From positions 23,566-70,455 of the forward strand of contig JAQAJI010000013.1 in assembly GCA_028278665.1 (NCBI GenBank): a stretch of 46,890 nt of DNA. Direction: 5' to 3'. Position 1 is the stretch's first letter, and every line of letters starts with the position of its first letter. Source of the stretch: Candidatus Rariloculus versatilis (GTDB taxonomy: Bacteria; Pseudomonadota; Gammaproteobacteria; Steroidobacterales; Rariloculaceae). Position numbers and translations under genes: made by a program. Shown here piece after piece: positions 36,709 to 46,890 of this stretch. The notes under the pieces are model-generated. The model was not told the DNA's origin. It made no database searches and saw only the letters and a program-made list of their open reading frames with translations.

Positions 36709-37179
36709 ATGCGCCTTAGTCCGGGACTGCTCCGCGACCCCGTACACCTGCTCGCGACAGGCTTCGGCGTCGGCCTTGTGCCGTGGGCGCCCGGCACCGC
36801 GGGCAGCATACTCGCGCTCGCGCCGGCCTGGCTTATGTTCGATCTGCCGCTGCCCTGGCGGGTTGCGCTGGCGCTGGCCGTCGTCGCGTTGGGCGTGTGG
36901 CTGTGCGGAGAAAGCGCGCGCCGTCTCGGCGTGCACGATCATCCGGCGATCGTGCTCGACGAAATCGCGGCGATGCTGCTGCTGTCGCTGCTGCTCGAGG
37001 CAAGCATTGCGTGGCTGTTGGCGGCCCTGGCGCTGTTCCGGCTGTTCGACATCGCCAAGCCCTGGCCGATCCGCGCCGTCGACCGGACCGTGTCGGGCGG
37101 TGTGGGCATCATGCTCGACGATGTGCTCGCGGCGCTCTTCGCCGCGATCTGCCTCGCCGGGGTCCAGCTCCTGGTGTGA
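36709..37179 (+). CDS. pgpA: Phosphatidylglycerophosphatase A
   Basis: An inner-membrane phosphatase producing phosphatidylglycerol. The 156 residues have GFGVGLVPWAPGTAGS, HDHPAIVLDEIAAMLL (acidic metal residues), FRLFDIAKPWPIR and GGVGIMLDDVLAALFAA, with three or four hydrophobic helices. It is the last gene of the glyA-rib-nusB-thiL run; the 83-base gap after thiL holds no convincing gene. It converges on xseB with only 6 bases between stops. Confidence 0.94.
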   Translation: MRLSPGLLRDPVHLLATGFGVGLVPWAPGTAGSILALAPAWLMFDLPLPWRVALALAVVALGVWLCGESARRLGVHDHPAIVLDEIAAMLLLSLLLEASIAWLLAALALFRLFDIAKPWPIRAVDRTVSGGVGIMLDDVLAALFAAICLAGVQLLV

Positions 37180-37185
37180 GCGCGC

Positions 37186-37434
37186 TCAGTCCTCGCCGGC
37201 CGCCGCCTCGAAGGGTTCCGGTTCCGCGTCCGCACTGGACTTGAGCAGGATCTCGACCTTCTGTTCGGCTTCCTTGAGCGTCGTCTGGCATCGCCGCGTC
37301 AGCTTCACACCGCGCTCAAACTCCTTGAGCGCCTGTTCGAGCGAGAGTTCGCCGCTTTCGAGGTTCGCGACCACGGCCTCGAGTTGTTCGAGCGACTTCT
37401 CAAGTTGCGAAAGATTGTCGGTCTGTTCGGGCAT
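37186..37434 (-). CDS. xseB: Exodeoxyribonuclease VII small subunit
   Basis: 82 residues, a short helical protein: [56 protein letters not shown]. Several copies wrap XseA to form the single-strand nuclease. ATG 37434 fits the usual N-terminus; the frame is open to 37617 without similarity. Often xseB precedes ispA and dxs, but here pgpA converges on it, so it is a single gene. Confidence 0.93.
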   Translation of the reverse strand: MPEQTDNLSQLEKSLEQLEAVVANLESGELSLEQALKEFERGVKLTRRCQTTLKEAEQKVEILLKSSADAEPEPFEAAAGED

Positions 37435-37497
37435 GTGAATTGCGCAACATGGCAGTAGCGCCACTATACGGGAACGACCGGCGCTTCCGGACCCCGG

Positions 37498-37532
37498 GAG
37501 CCGCGAATTCCTGCGGCGCAGGTTCCTGGGCC
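37498..37532 (+). repeat. REP-like intergenic hairpin repeat, copy D
   Basis: CGAATTCCTGCGGCGCAGG with a perfect CCTGC/GCAGG stem and a TTCCTGGG tail. It sits between xseB and the end of katG. Confidence 0.65.
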
Positions 37533-37574
37533 GCGCATGTTGTGTCGACGCGCTCTGAAACTGTTCCCTACGGA

Positions 37575-40111
<2,537 letters not shown>

Positions 40112-41998
40112 ATGAGCAAGAGTTACCGCGCTGCAGACATCGAAGTCCTTAGCGGGCTGGAGCCCGTGCGCCGGCGACCCGGCATGTACACCGACACGTC
40201 GCGGCCGAATCATCTTGTCCACGAAGTCGTCGACAACAGCGTCGACGAAGCCATCGAAGGCTACGCGAAAAAGATCTGCGTGCGCCTTTTCAGCGACGGC
40301 TCGCTCGAGGTCGAGGACGACGGGCGCGGCATGCCCGTCGACATGCACCCGAAAGAAAACATGCCCGGGGTCGAGTTGATCCTCACGAAGCTGCACTCCG
40401 GCGGCAAGTTCTCGAACAAGAACTACCGCTTCTCGGGCGGGTTGCACGGTGTGGGCGTGTCGGTCGTCAACGCGCTGTCGAGGAACCTCGAAGTCTGGAT
40501 CAAGCGCGACGGCGCCGAATACAACATGAGCTTCGTCAACGGCCGCCGCCAGGGCGCGCTCGAGACAGTGGGAAAGGTCGGCAAGGCCAACACGGGAACC
40601 ACGATCCGTTTCTGGCCCGATCCGCAGTACTTCGATTCGTCGGCATTTTCGCTTTCCCGGCTCAGGCACATGCTCAAGGCCAAGGCCGTGCTCTGTCCGG
40701 GTCTCGAGGTCTCGCTCGAGAACGAGAAAACCGGATCCATCGAGACCTGGCTCTACGACGGGGGCCTGGAGCAGTACCTGAAGGAGAGCCTCGCGGCGGG
40801 CCAATGGCTGCCTGAGGACGCGTTCTCCGGGAATCTGCAGGGCAAGCGCGAGGCGCTCGACTGGGCACTCGTCTGGCGGCTTGACGATGAGCCCGGCGTC
40901 ACGGAGAGTTACGTCAACCTGATTCCCACACCCCAGGGCGGCACCCATGTCAATGGCTTGCGCTCGGGGCTCACCGAAGCGCTGCGCGAGTTCTGCGACT
41001 TTCGCGGCCTGCTGCCGCGCGGCCTGAAGCTCGCGCCCGAAGATGTCTGGGACGGCGTGAGCTTCATCCTGTCGGTAAAGATGGAGGATCCGCAGTTCGC
41101 GGGTCAGACCAAGGAGCGGCTCGGCTCGCGCCAATGTGCGACTTTCGTCGCGGGCGTCATCAAGGACAACTTCGCGATCTGGCTGAACCAGCACCCGGAA
41201 TCCGGGGACGAGATCGCTGCAGGGGCGATCGCAAGGGCGCAGCAGCGCGTCAAGGCGGCAAAAAAGGTCGTGCGCAAGCGCGTCGTGTCGGGTCCGGCGC
41301 TGCCCGGCAAGCTTGCCGACTGCACGCTGCAGGAGCCCGCCCTGACGGAACTGTTTCTCGTTGAGGGCGATTCCGCGGGCGGGTCGGCAAAACAGGCCCG
41401 CGATCGCGAACGCCAGGCCGTGATGCCCCTGCGCGGCAAGATCCTCAACACCTGGGAAGTCGATACGGCGGAGCTGCTCGCCTCCCAAGAGGTCCACAAC
41501 ATCAGCGTCGCACTCGGCGTGGACCCGGCAACGGGCCGGCTCGACGGCTTGCGCTACCACAAGATCTGCATCCTGGCCGATGCCGATTCCGACGGCCTGC
41601 ACATCGCGACGTTGCTGTGTGCGTTGTTCCTGCGGCATTTCCGCTCGCTCGTCGAGGCGGGCCACGTGTTCGTGGCCATGCCGCCGCTGTATCGGATCGA
41701 TGCCGGCAAGGACGTCCGCTACGCCCTCGACGACGCCGAGCGCGACGTGATCGTCAGCAGGATGGAGGCTGAGAGGAAGCGCGCCGCCGTGACGGTCACA
41801 CGTTTCAAGGGGCTCGGAGAGATGGATCCGACCCAGCTCCGCGAGACCACGATGGCCGCCGAGACCCGGCGGCTCGTGCAGCTTACCCTCGAGGGCGAAG
41901 ACGATCCGGTGCAGCTCATGGACATGCTGCTCGCGAAGAAGCGCGCCCCGGACCGGCGCCAGTGGCTGCAGGAGAAGGGCAATCTCGCGGAAATCTGA
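40112..41998 (+). CDS. parE: DNA topoisomerase IV subunit B
   Basis: ATPase subunit of the chromosome-decatenating topoisomerase. 628 residues from ATG 40112, matching ParE length (630) rather than GyrB (about 800). GHKL ATPase motifs: HEVVDNSVDEAIEG, DDGRGMPVD, GGLHGVGVSVVNALS. Toprim motifs: FLVEGDSAGGSAKQARDR, ILADADSDGLHI. C-terminal RFKGLGEMDPTQLRETTM. Open reading continues upstream to 39785, but without similarity. parC follows after 156 bases, likely co-transcribed. Confidence 0.96.
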   Translation: MSKSYRAADIEVLSGLEPVRRRPGMYTDTSRPNHLVHEVVDNSVDEAIEGYAKKICVRLFSDGSLEVEDDGRGMPVDMHPKENMPGVELILTKLHSGGKFSNKNYRFSGGLHGVGVSVVNALSRNLEVWIKRDGAEYNMSFVNGRRQGALETVGKVGKANTGTTIRFWPDPQYFDSSAFSLSRLRHMLKAKAVLCPGLEVSLENEKTGSIETWLYDGGLEQYLKESLAAGQWLPEDAFSGNLQGKREALDWALVWRLDDEPGVTESYVNLIPTPQGGTHVNGLRSGLTEALREFCDFRGLLPRGLKLAPEDVWDGVSFILSVKMEDPQFAGQTKERLGSRQCATFVAGVIKDNFAIWLNQHPESGDEIAAGAIARAQQRVKAAKKVVRKRVVSGPALPGKLADCTLQEPALTELFLVEGDSAGGSAKQARDRERQAVMPLRGKILNTWEVDTAELLASQEVHNISVALGVDPATGRLDGLRYHKICILADADSDGLHIATLLCALFLRHFRSLVEAGHVFVAMPPLYRIDAGKDVRYALDDAERDVIVSRMEAERKRAAVTVTRFKGLGEMDPTQLRETTMAAETRRLVQLTLEGEDDPVQLMDMLLAKKRAPDRRQWLQEKGNLAEI

Positions 41999-42154
41999 TG
42001 CGGCAGGGCGTTCGCGCGGCGCCGACGGCGTCGGGCCATCCGCCGCGCTGGCAATCGCCGCAGCCGATCCGGCGTCCGCGGCGAGGCGGTCGCCCGTCCC
42101 ATGCGGGCAAGCCCGTGGCACGGGCCGCGGCACAACACAACTGAGGCAGCGATC

Positions 42155-44386
42155 ATGAAGGTGCAGGAGCTCAACTTCGACGGCATCGAGCGCGTACCGA
42201 TGGCGAGGTTTACCGAGAAGGCCTACCTCGACTATTCGATGTACGTCATTCTCGACCGCGCGCTGCCGCACATCGGCGACGGTCTGAAGCCCGTGCAGCG
42301 GCGCATCGTCTACGCGATGAGCGACCTCGGGCTGTCGTCGGGCTCAAAGCCCAAGAAGGCGGCGCGCACGGTCGGCGACGTGCTCGGCAAGTTTCATCCG
42401 CACGGCGATTCGGCGTGCTACGAGGCCATGGTGCACATGGCGCAGCCGTTCAGCTACCGCTACCCGATCGTCGACGGGCATGGCAACTGGGGTTCGCAGG
42501 ACGATCCGAAGTCGTTCGCCGCGATGCGCTATACCGAGGCGCGGCTGACCGCCTACGCGCGCGTGCTGCTTGCCGAACTCGGACAGGGCACCGTCGACTG
42601 GGTGGCGAACTTCGATGGCACGCTCAAGGAACCGACGCTGCTACCCGCGGCCCTGCCGAACCTGCTGCTAAACGGCACGAGCGGGATCGCCGTCGGCATG
42701 TCGACCGATGTCCCGCCGCACAACATTCGCGAAGTCGCCGCTGCGCTGATCCGGCTGCTGGAGCGGCCGCGCAGCACGCTGGCTGATCTCACCGAACACA
42801 TTCGGGGCCCGGACTTCCCGACCGGCGGCATGCTCGTATCGAGTGCGAGCGACATCGAGCGGGTTTACACGACGGGAGCCGGTTCGCTGCGCCTGCGTGC
42901 CCGCTGGGAGAAAGACAACGGCGAGATCGTCGTCACGCAGCTTCCCTTCCAGACTTCCGGCGCCAAGGTGCTGGAGCAGATCGCAACGCAGATGCGCGCG
43001 AAGAAGCTCCCGATGATGGACGACCTGCGCGACGAATCCGACCACGAGTGTCCGACGCGCCTGGTGCTGACGCCGCGCTCGAACCGCGTTGACGTTGCAA
43101 GGCTCATGAGCCACCTGTTCGCGACGACCGATCTGGAGCGCACGGTGCGCGTCAACTGCAACGTCATCGGTGTCGACGGTCTTCCGCGCGTCTACGGGCT
43201 CAAGGCCCTGCTCGAGGAATGGCTCGGCTTCCGGAAGGCGACCGTGCGGCGCCGGCTCGAGCATCGACTCGATCGCGTGTCGGCGCGCCTGCACGTCCTC
43301 GACGGCCTCCTGATCGCCTACCTCAACATCGACGAGGTCATCGCAATCATCCGCGAGGAGGACAAGCCCAAGCCGGTCCTGATGCAACGATTCCGTCTCA
43401 CCGATGCGCAGGCGGAATCGATCCTCGAACTGAAGCTGCGGAATCTGGCGAAGCTCGAGGAGATGAAGCTTCGGACCGAGCAGTCCGAGCTGCAGGCCGA
43501 ACGGGAGGAACTTCAGACGACGCTGCAATCGCAACTGAAGCTCAACGGCCTCATCAAGCGCGAGATCGCGAAACTTGCCGAAACCCATGGGGACGAGCGG
43601 CGCACCGTGATCGAGGAGGATGCGCCGGCGCAGGCGATCGCGGAGTCCGAACTGGTCACGAGCGACCCCGTGACCGTAATCTTGTCCGAGCGCGGTTGGG
43701 CGCGGGCCGCCAAGGGGCATGAGATCGATGCCGAAGCGCTCTCGTACCGGTCCGGGGACGGGTTCCTGGCTGCCGCGCCCGGCCGCAGCAACCAGTTTGC
43801 GGTATTCATCGACAGTACGGGACGCGCCTACAGCCTGCCGGCGCACACGCTGCCGTCGGCCCGCGGTCAGGGCGAGCCGCTGTCAGGCCACGTCAATCCG
43901 CCGGACGGGGCGAGCTTCCGCACGGTCCTGATCGGCGCCCCGGAGGACCGCTGGATTCTCGCTTCGTCGGCCGGTTACGGGTTCGTCGTCAGGCTTTCGG
44001 ACCTGCATTCGCGCACCAAGGCCGGCAAGGCGGTGCTCCGCGTGCCTGAGGGGCATACCGTCATCGCGGCGGCGCCTGTCACAGAGAAGGCCAGATGGAT
44101 CGCCGCTGCATCGACCGACGGGCGCCTGCTGGCATTCGATCTTGAGGAGTTGCCCGTACTCGGCAAGGGCAAGGGCGTCCGGATCATGGGCTTGCCGCCC
44201 GCCTCCGGCGCGACGCTTGCAGGCGTCTGCGCCTTCGGCGAGCGCGGGCGTGTCAGGATCAAGGCCCTGGACCGCTGGATGACGCTCAAATTCAAGGATC
44301 TCGATCGCTACCGCGGCAACCGGGGCCGCCGCGGCCTGCTCTTGCCGCGCGGCTGGCAGAAGGTCGAGCGCGTGGCCACCGGGTGA
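42155..44386 (+). CDS. parC: DNA topoisomerase IV subunit A
   Basis: DNA-cleaving subunit of topoisomerase IV. The 743 residues have [21 protein letters not shown], the catalytic Tyr126 in [10 protein letters not shown], and a C-terminal beta-pinwheel (degenerate, as in ParC rather than GyrA). The quinolone-determining segment [12 protein letters not shown] keeps the Ser (86) and Glu (90) of susceptible enzymes. ATG 42155 is chosen for alignment to the family start; an earlier in-frame ATG at 42101 adds 18 unconserved codons. It converges on epmB. Confidence 0.96.
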   Translation: MKVQELNFDGIERVPMARFTEKAYLDYSMYVILDRALPHIGDGLKPVQRRIVYAMSDLGLSSGSKPKKAARTVGDVLGKFHPHGDSACYEAMVHMAQPFSYRYPIVDGHGNWGSQDDPKSFAAMRYTEARLTAYARVLLAELGQGTVDWVANFDGTLKEPTLLPAALPNLLLNGTSGIAVGMSTDVPPHNIREVAAALIRLLERPRSTLADLTEHIRGPDFPTGGMLVSSASDIERVYTTGAGSLRLRARWEKDNGEIVVTQLPFQTSGAKVLEQIATQMRAKKLPMMDDLRDESDHECPTRLVLTPRSNRVDVARLMSHLFATTDLERTVRVNCNVIGVDGLPRVYGLKALLEEWLGFRKATVRRRLEHRLDRVSARLHVLDGLLIAYLNIDEVIAIIREEDKPKPVLMQRFRLTDAQAESILELKLRNLAKLEEMKLRTEQSELQAEREELQTTLQSQLKLNGLIKREIAKLAETHGDERRTVIEEDAPAQAIAESELVTSDPVTVILSERGWARAAKGHEIDAEALSYRSGDGFLAAAPGRSNQFAVFIDSTGRAYSLPAHTLPSARGQGEPLSGHVNPPDGASFRTVLIGAPEDRWILASSAGYGFVVRLSDLHSRTKAGKAVLRVPEGHTVIAAAPVTEKARWIAAASTDGRLLAFDLEELPVLGKGKGVRIMGLPPASGATLAGVCAFGERGRVRIKALDRWMTLKFKDLDRYRGNRGRRGLLLPRGWQKVERVATG

Positions 44387-44480
44387 CGGCTGTGCGCGTT
44401 CAGTCCTCCGGGGTTCAGTTTCGACACCAGGCCGGCGGCGAGTTCGCGGTATGCCTGCGCCGAGCGGTATGACGCGCGCT

Positions 44481-45512
44481 TCACAGTGGCATCTTGCTGG
44501 ACGCACCGGGTACCTCGCGTACCAGCTTCGGAACGAGGTAGCCCGGGAGTTCCGCCCTCAGGTCGGCCAGCAATGAGCGCGCACGCCCGTCGCCGACCTC
44601 GAAATGCGCCGTGCCCGTGACCGGATCGAGCATGTTCAGGTAGTAGGGCAGCACGCCGCAGTCGAAGAGGCGATGGCTCAGGCTCGCGAGCGTTGCCGCA
44701 TCGTCGTTGATGCCGCGAAGAAGCACCGACTGGTTGAGCAGCAGATCCGCGGGCTCCGCCAGGTTCCCAAGCGCGGCCTCGACGCTGCGGTCGAGTTCGT
44801 TGGCATGATTGCAGTGAACGACGACGACGAGTTTCGCGGAACTGCGCCGGAGCAGCGCTAGCAGTCCGGCATCGACTCGCTCCGGGATCGTGATCGGGAA
44901 GCGCGTGTGGATGCGGATGCTGCGTACCGATTCGATGGTCTGGAGCGCGTCGAACAGCGTTGCGAGATTCCGGTTCGAGACGCTGAGCGGATCGCCTCCG
45001 CTCAGTATGACCTCGCCGATATCGCCGAGGCGTCGCAGCTTGCCGACCGCGTTCTCCCAACCATGGCGGGACGCGAGCTGCTGCGCGTAGGGGAACTCGC
45101 GCCTGAAGCAATAACGGCAATGGACGGGGCAGGCGCCGCTCGCGATCAGGAGCGTGCGCCCCCGGTACTTGCGGATGACGCCATCGTCGGCGATGGCCTG
45201 TTCGCTGAGCGGATCGTCGCTGTATCCGGCGGCGCGAACCTCTTCCTCGGCCCGGGGCAGAACCTGCAGCAGCAGCGGATCGTCGATGTCGCGTTTCTTC
45301 ATGCGCGCCACGAAGCCACGCGGCACGAGCAGCGCAAAGCCGCTCTCGCGGGCCACGGCGCGCAGACTTGCGGCCTCAATCTCGAGCAGCCCGGCCAGTT
45401 CGTCGATGTCGCGCACGGCGTCCTGCAGCACGCGTTGCCAGGACAGCCGGTCGTGCCCGCGCACGTCAATGGCGCCGGTGGCCGCAGGGTCGATCGAAGG
45501 TCGCTCAAACAT
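44481..45512 (-). CDS. epmB: EF-P (R)-beta-lysylation lysine 2,3-aminomutase EpmB
   Basis: A radical-SAM, PLP enzyme that makes (R)-beta-lysine for EF-P modification. 343 residues from ATG 45512 (a GTG at 45527 adds 5). Iron-sulfur cysteines 128, 132 and 135 in ACPVHCRYCFRR, then ILSGGDPLSV, RIHTRFPITIPER, LLNQSVLLRGIND, and the late LPYYLNMLDPVTGTAHFEV. The C-terminal SGYLVPKLARE-like region reads PGYLVPKLVREVPG. It is divergent from efp, the target of the pathway; the ligase EpmA is not in the window. Confidence 0.95.
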   Translation of the reverse strand: MFERPSIDPAATGAIDVRGHDRLSWQRVLQDAVRDIDELAGLLEIEAASLRAVARESGFALLVPRGFVARMKKRDIDDPLLLQVLPRAEEEVRAAGYSDDPLSEQAIADDGVIRKYRGRTLLIASGACPVHCRYCFRREFPYAQQLASRHGWENAVGKLRRLGDIGEVILSGGDPLSVSNRNLATLFDALQTIESVRSIRIHTRFPITIPERVDAGLLALLRRSSAKLVVVVHCNHANELDRSVEAALGNLAEPADLLLNQSVLLRGINDDAATLASLSHRLFDCGVLPYYLNMLDPVTGTAHFEVGDGRARSLLADLRAELPGYLVPKLVREVPGASSKMPL

Positions 45513-45920
45513 GTGCAATATCGTCACTTGACGCAGTCTTCTGTCGCTCTTGAAGCAAATCTCGCACGATAGCAGCGTCTATTAGGTAACGTACGCAATT
45601 TTCCGTCTGCGCTTCACGCATGGGGTGGCCTTGGCGGGAGGCTGCAGCAATTCTCATTATGCCCGTCAGCCCCCTGTACGGGACGGGTCTGGCGGTCGAT
45701 TTGGCCCGGATTGATTCGGAAGGGTGGAGTGTCTTGCACTTGGCAGTGAAGTCCGACGTCAACTTTGGAATTGCCGCGGAGGCTGTCGACAGGTTCGCTT
45801 CGCTCATCGTTGCAGGTATCATCCGGCGTTGCGCCGGGCGCCGCCGGCCCCCGCCGGCACGACGCGCAGTCAGGCGACCACGATACCGCTTCGACTCCTG
45901 CTACGGATTTCGACCCTCCC
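45513..45920. other. epmB/efp divergent intergenic region
   Basis: About 408 bases, somewhat less GC-rich than the neighbours near 45540-45660. Overlapping open frames on both strands show no family sequence and are treated as noise. A candidate efp promoter is at 45794-45822, and the epmB promoter should lie near 45540-45600, where I see no clear boxes. Confidence 0.5.
45794..45822 (+). promoter_or_regulatory. Candidate efp promoter
   Basis: TTCGCT (45794-45799), 17-base spacer, TATCAT (45817-45822). The -10 is good and the -35 weak. It implies a leader of about 90 bases. Confidence 0.35.
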
Positions 45921-46490
45921 ATGGCCAGTTATAACACCAACGAATTTCGCGGTGGCCTGAAGATCATCATCGACTCCGACCCCTGCGTGATCATCGAGAA
46001 CGAGTTCGTCAAGCCCGGCAAGGGGCAAGCCTTCAACCGCGTCAAGATTCGCAATCTCAAGACGGGACGGGTCGTCGACCGCACGTTCAAGTCGGGCGAG
46101 TCCGTCGAGGCCGCCGATGTGGTCGAGCAGGAGATGCAGTACCTCTACACGGACGGCGATCTCTGGCATTTCATGGTCGCCGATACCTACGAGCAGTTCG
46201 CGGCGGACAGGTCCGCCATCGGCGATGGCGAGCAGTGGCTCAAGGAGCAGGGCGTTTGCCTCGTGACGCTATGGAACGGTTCGCCGTTGCTCGTTGCGCC
46301 GCCGAACTTCGTGGAACTCGAAATCGTCGAGACCGATCCCGGCGTGCGCGGCGATACGGCGCAAGGCGGCGTCAAGCCGGCGCGGCTCGACACCGGGGCC
46401 GTGGTACGCGTGCCGTTGTTCGTGGAGCAGGGGGAGATCGTGCGGGTCGATACGCGCACGGGGGAGTACGTTTCGCGAGTGAAGGAGTAG
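45921..46490 (+). CDS. efp: Translation elongation factor P
   Basis: Relieves ribosome stalling at polyproline. The 189 residues resemble E. coli EF-P closely. The modified lysine is Lys34 in VKPGKGQAF, which together with adjacent epmB indicates beta-lysylation. Three beta-barrel domains, with [32 protein letters not shown], and the end [17 protein letters not shown] 45921 fits the family start exactly ([15 protein letters not shown]). Confidence 0.97.
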   Translation: MASYNTNEFRGGLKIIIDSDPCVIIENEFVKPGKGQAFNRVKIRNLKTGRVVDRTFKSGESVEAADVVEQEMQYLYTDGDLWHFMVADTYEQFAADRSAIGDGEQWLKEQGVCLVTLWNGSPLLVAPPNFVELEIVETDPGVRGDTAQGGVKPARLDTGAVVRVPLFVEQGEIVRVDTRTGEYVSRVKE

Positions 46491-46516
46491 CGTCGCCTCA
46501 GGACTCGCCGGCCAGT

Positions 46517-46726
46517 TCAACTTGCGAAACAGAGCGTGCTGGCTTCCCCGGCGCCCAGGTCAGGAAAAACGCTCGCGTCGAAAGGGGCATTCACCACGAT
46601 GATCCACCCCGCCCGAATGGCCTCGTCCAACTCGCGCGCGCCCGGTCTCTCGCCGCTGGCCAGCACTTCATCGCGCAACGCCGCCGAAGCTCGTCCCTTC
46701 CAATGCGAAGAATTGCTTTCGCTCAT
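46517..46726 (-). pseudogene. Remnant of a PIN-like (DUF3368-type) toxin-associated gene
   Basis: 69 codons from ATG 46726, which overlaps the stop of the HigA-like gene (ATGA). The segment LASGERPGARELDEAIRAGW, then PDLGAGEASTLCFAS resembles the middle of DUF3368 PIN-like proteins (RPGA...W..V...LG.GEA). The N-terminal Asp-bearing part and the whole C-terminal half are missing, so it looks like a decayed piece. An unrelated short ORF is the alternative. Confidence 0.45.
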
Positions 46727-46890
46727 CCCGTGGCGTGCAGCCCGTTGTCGGCATCCAGGGTCGGCAGCCGGGCGATCGCCGGGCCGCTCTTCCGCTCCGC
46801 GAGCCGCAGCTCGTAGAGCTTCTGGAGGTTGAGCCAGAACTCCCCCGAGGTGCCGAAGAAGCGCCCCAGGCGCAAGGCCGTATCGCCGGT
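46723..46890 (-). CDS. HigA-family addiction-module antitoxin, C-terminal part
   Basis: The last 55 codons of a gene whose 5' end lies past the right edge; it has no start in the window. TGDTALRLGRFFGTSGEFWL, NLQKLYELRLAE is the characteristic end of the HigA/VapI helix-turn-helix antitoxin (family pattern: ALRL.R.FGTS.EFWLNLQ..YDL). The C-terminal tail (IARLPTLDADNGLHATG) is unlike the usual IxxEVxPR end. A higB-like toxin gene would be expected just beyond the window on the same strand. Confidence 0.75.
   Translation of the reverse strand, partial: TGDTALRLGRFFGTSGEFWLNLQKLYELRLAERKSGPAIARLPTLDADNGLHATG

Noticed and set aside
36627..36719. 30-codon ORF between thiL and pgpA
   Set aside because: Too short, no ribosome site, no recognised sequence, and it overlaps the pgpA start.
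44308..44484. 58-codon minus-strand ORF whose GTG overlaps the epmB stop
   Set aside because: It runs into the end of parC, and the later part is Arg/Pro-rich noise. The first 30 codons look protein-like, but nothing supports a real gene.
45505..45934. Overlapping ORFs of about 100 codons on both strands between epmB and efp
   Set aside because: Mutually overlapping, no motif, and the region must carry two divergent promoters.

Overview
The window is about 65% GC, gene-dense DNA that reads as a chromosome segment of a gammaproteobacterium. The evidence is the order glyA-nrdR-ribD-ribE-ribBA-ribH-nusB-thiL-pgpA, an EF-P with a modifiable Lys34 divergent from epmB, an adjacent parE/parC pair, EttA, and a CpsG/ManB-type phosphomannomutase. 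GTG and TTG starts and 4-base stop/start overlaps are common. No rRNA, tRNA, CRISPR array or phage was seen. A free-living, possibly marine lineage of the Woeseiales/Steroidobacterales/Chromatiales kind is a guess, not a result.

Layout. 1-10531 (+) is an accessory operon: a Ser/Thr kinase (5' end outside the window), a membrane TPR/PEGA protein, a membrane FHA-like/PEGA/SUMF1-like protein, a small acidic exported protein, a MotA/TolQ/ExbB-like channel gene that is broken by a frameshift, an actin-fold/FHA protein, two membrane-anchored vWA proteins whose single N-terminal helices resemble ExbD/TolR, and an OmpA-type peptidoglycan-binding protein. 10621-15436 holds biotin genes bioD, bioF (-) and bioA (+) with manB between them. 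15453-20412 holds ilvB (-) and, head to head with it, ilvH-proB-proA (+). 20413-26549 holds an unknown exported protein, a small conserved protein, a RIO/Kdo-kinase-like protein, and a 1387-residue AAA-membrane-P-domain-WD40 protein. 26700-29411 holds ettA (-) and an HDAC-family deacetylase (+). 29408-29656 is a MITE-like element. 29677-37179 is the one-carbon/riboflavin/thiamine/phospholipid operon. xseB and katG (-) follow. parE and parC (+), then divergent epmB/efp, fill 40112-46490. The right edge carries the end of a HigA-like antitoxin gene and a remnant of a PIN-like (DUF3368-type) gene.

The best candidate for an undescribed system is the first 10.5 kb. My reading is an envelope-spanning machine with a stator-like channel, two vWA-bearing plug subunits, and phosphorylation input (kinase and FHA readers). 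PEGA, SUMF1-like and OmpA parts would provide periplasmic or cell-wall contacts. The channel gene has lost about 26 bp next to its last membrane helix, so in this genome the machine may be decaying, or the assembly has an error there. The second candidate is the stand-alone AAA/P-domain/WD40 protein. Two repeat families are also visible: a REP-like hairpin repeat and the MITE-like element with a solo end at 5133.
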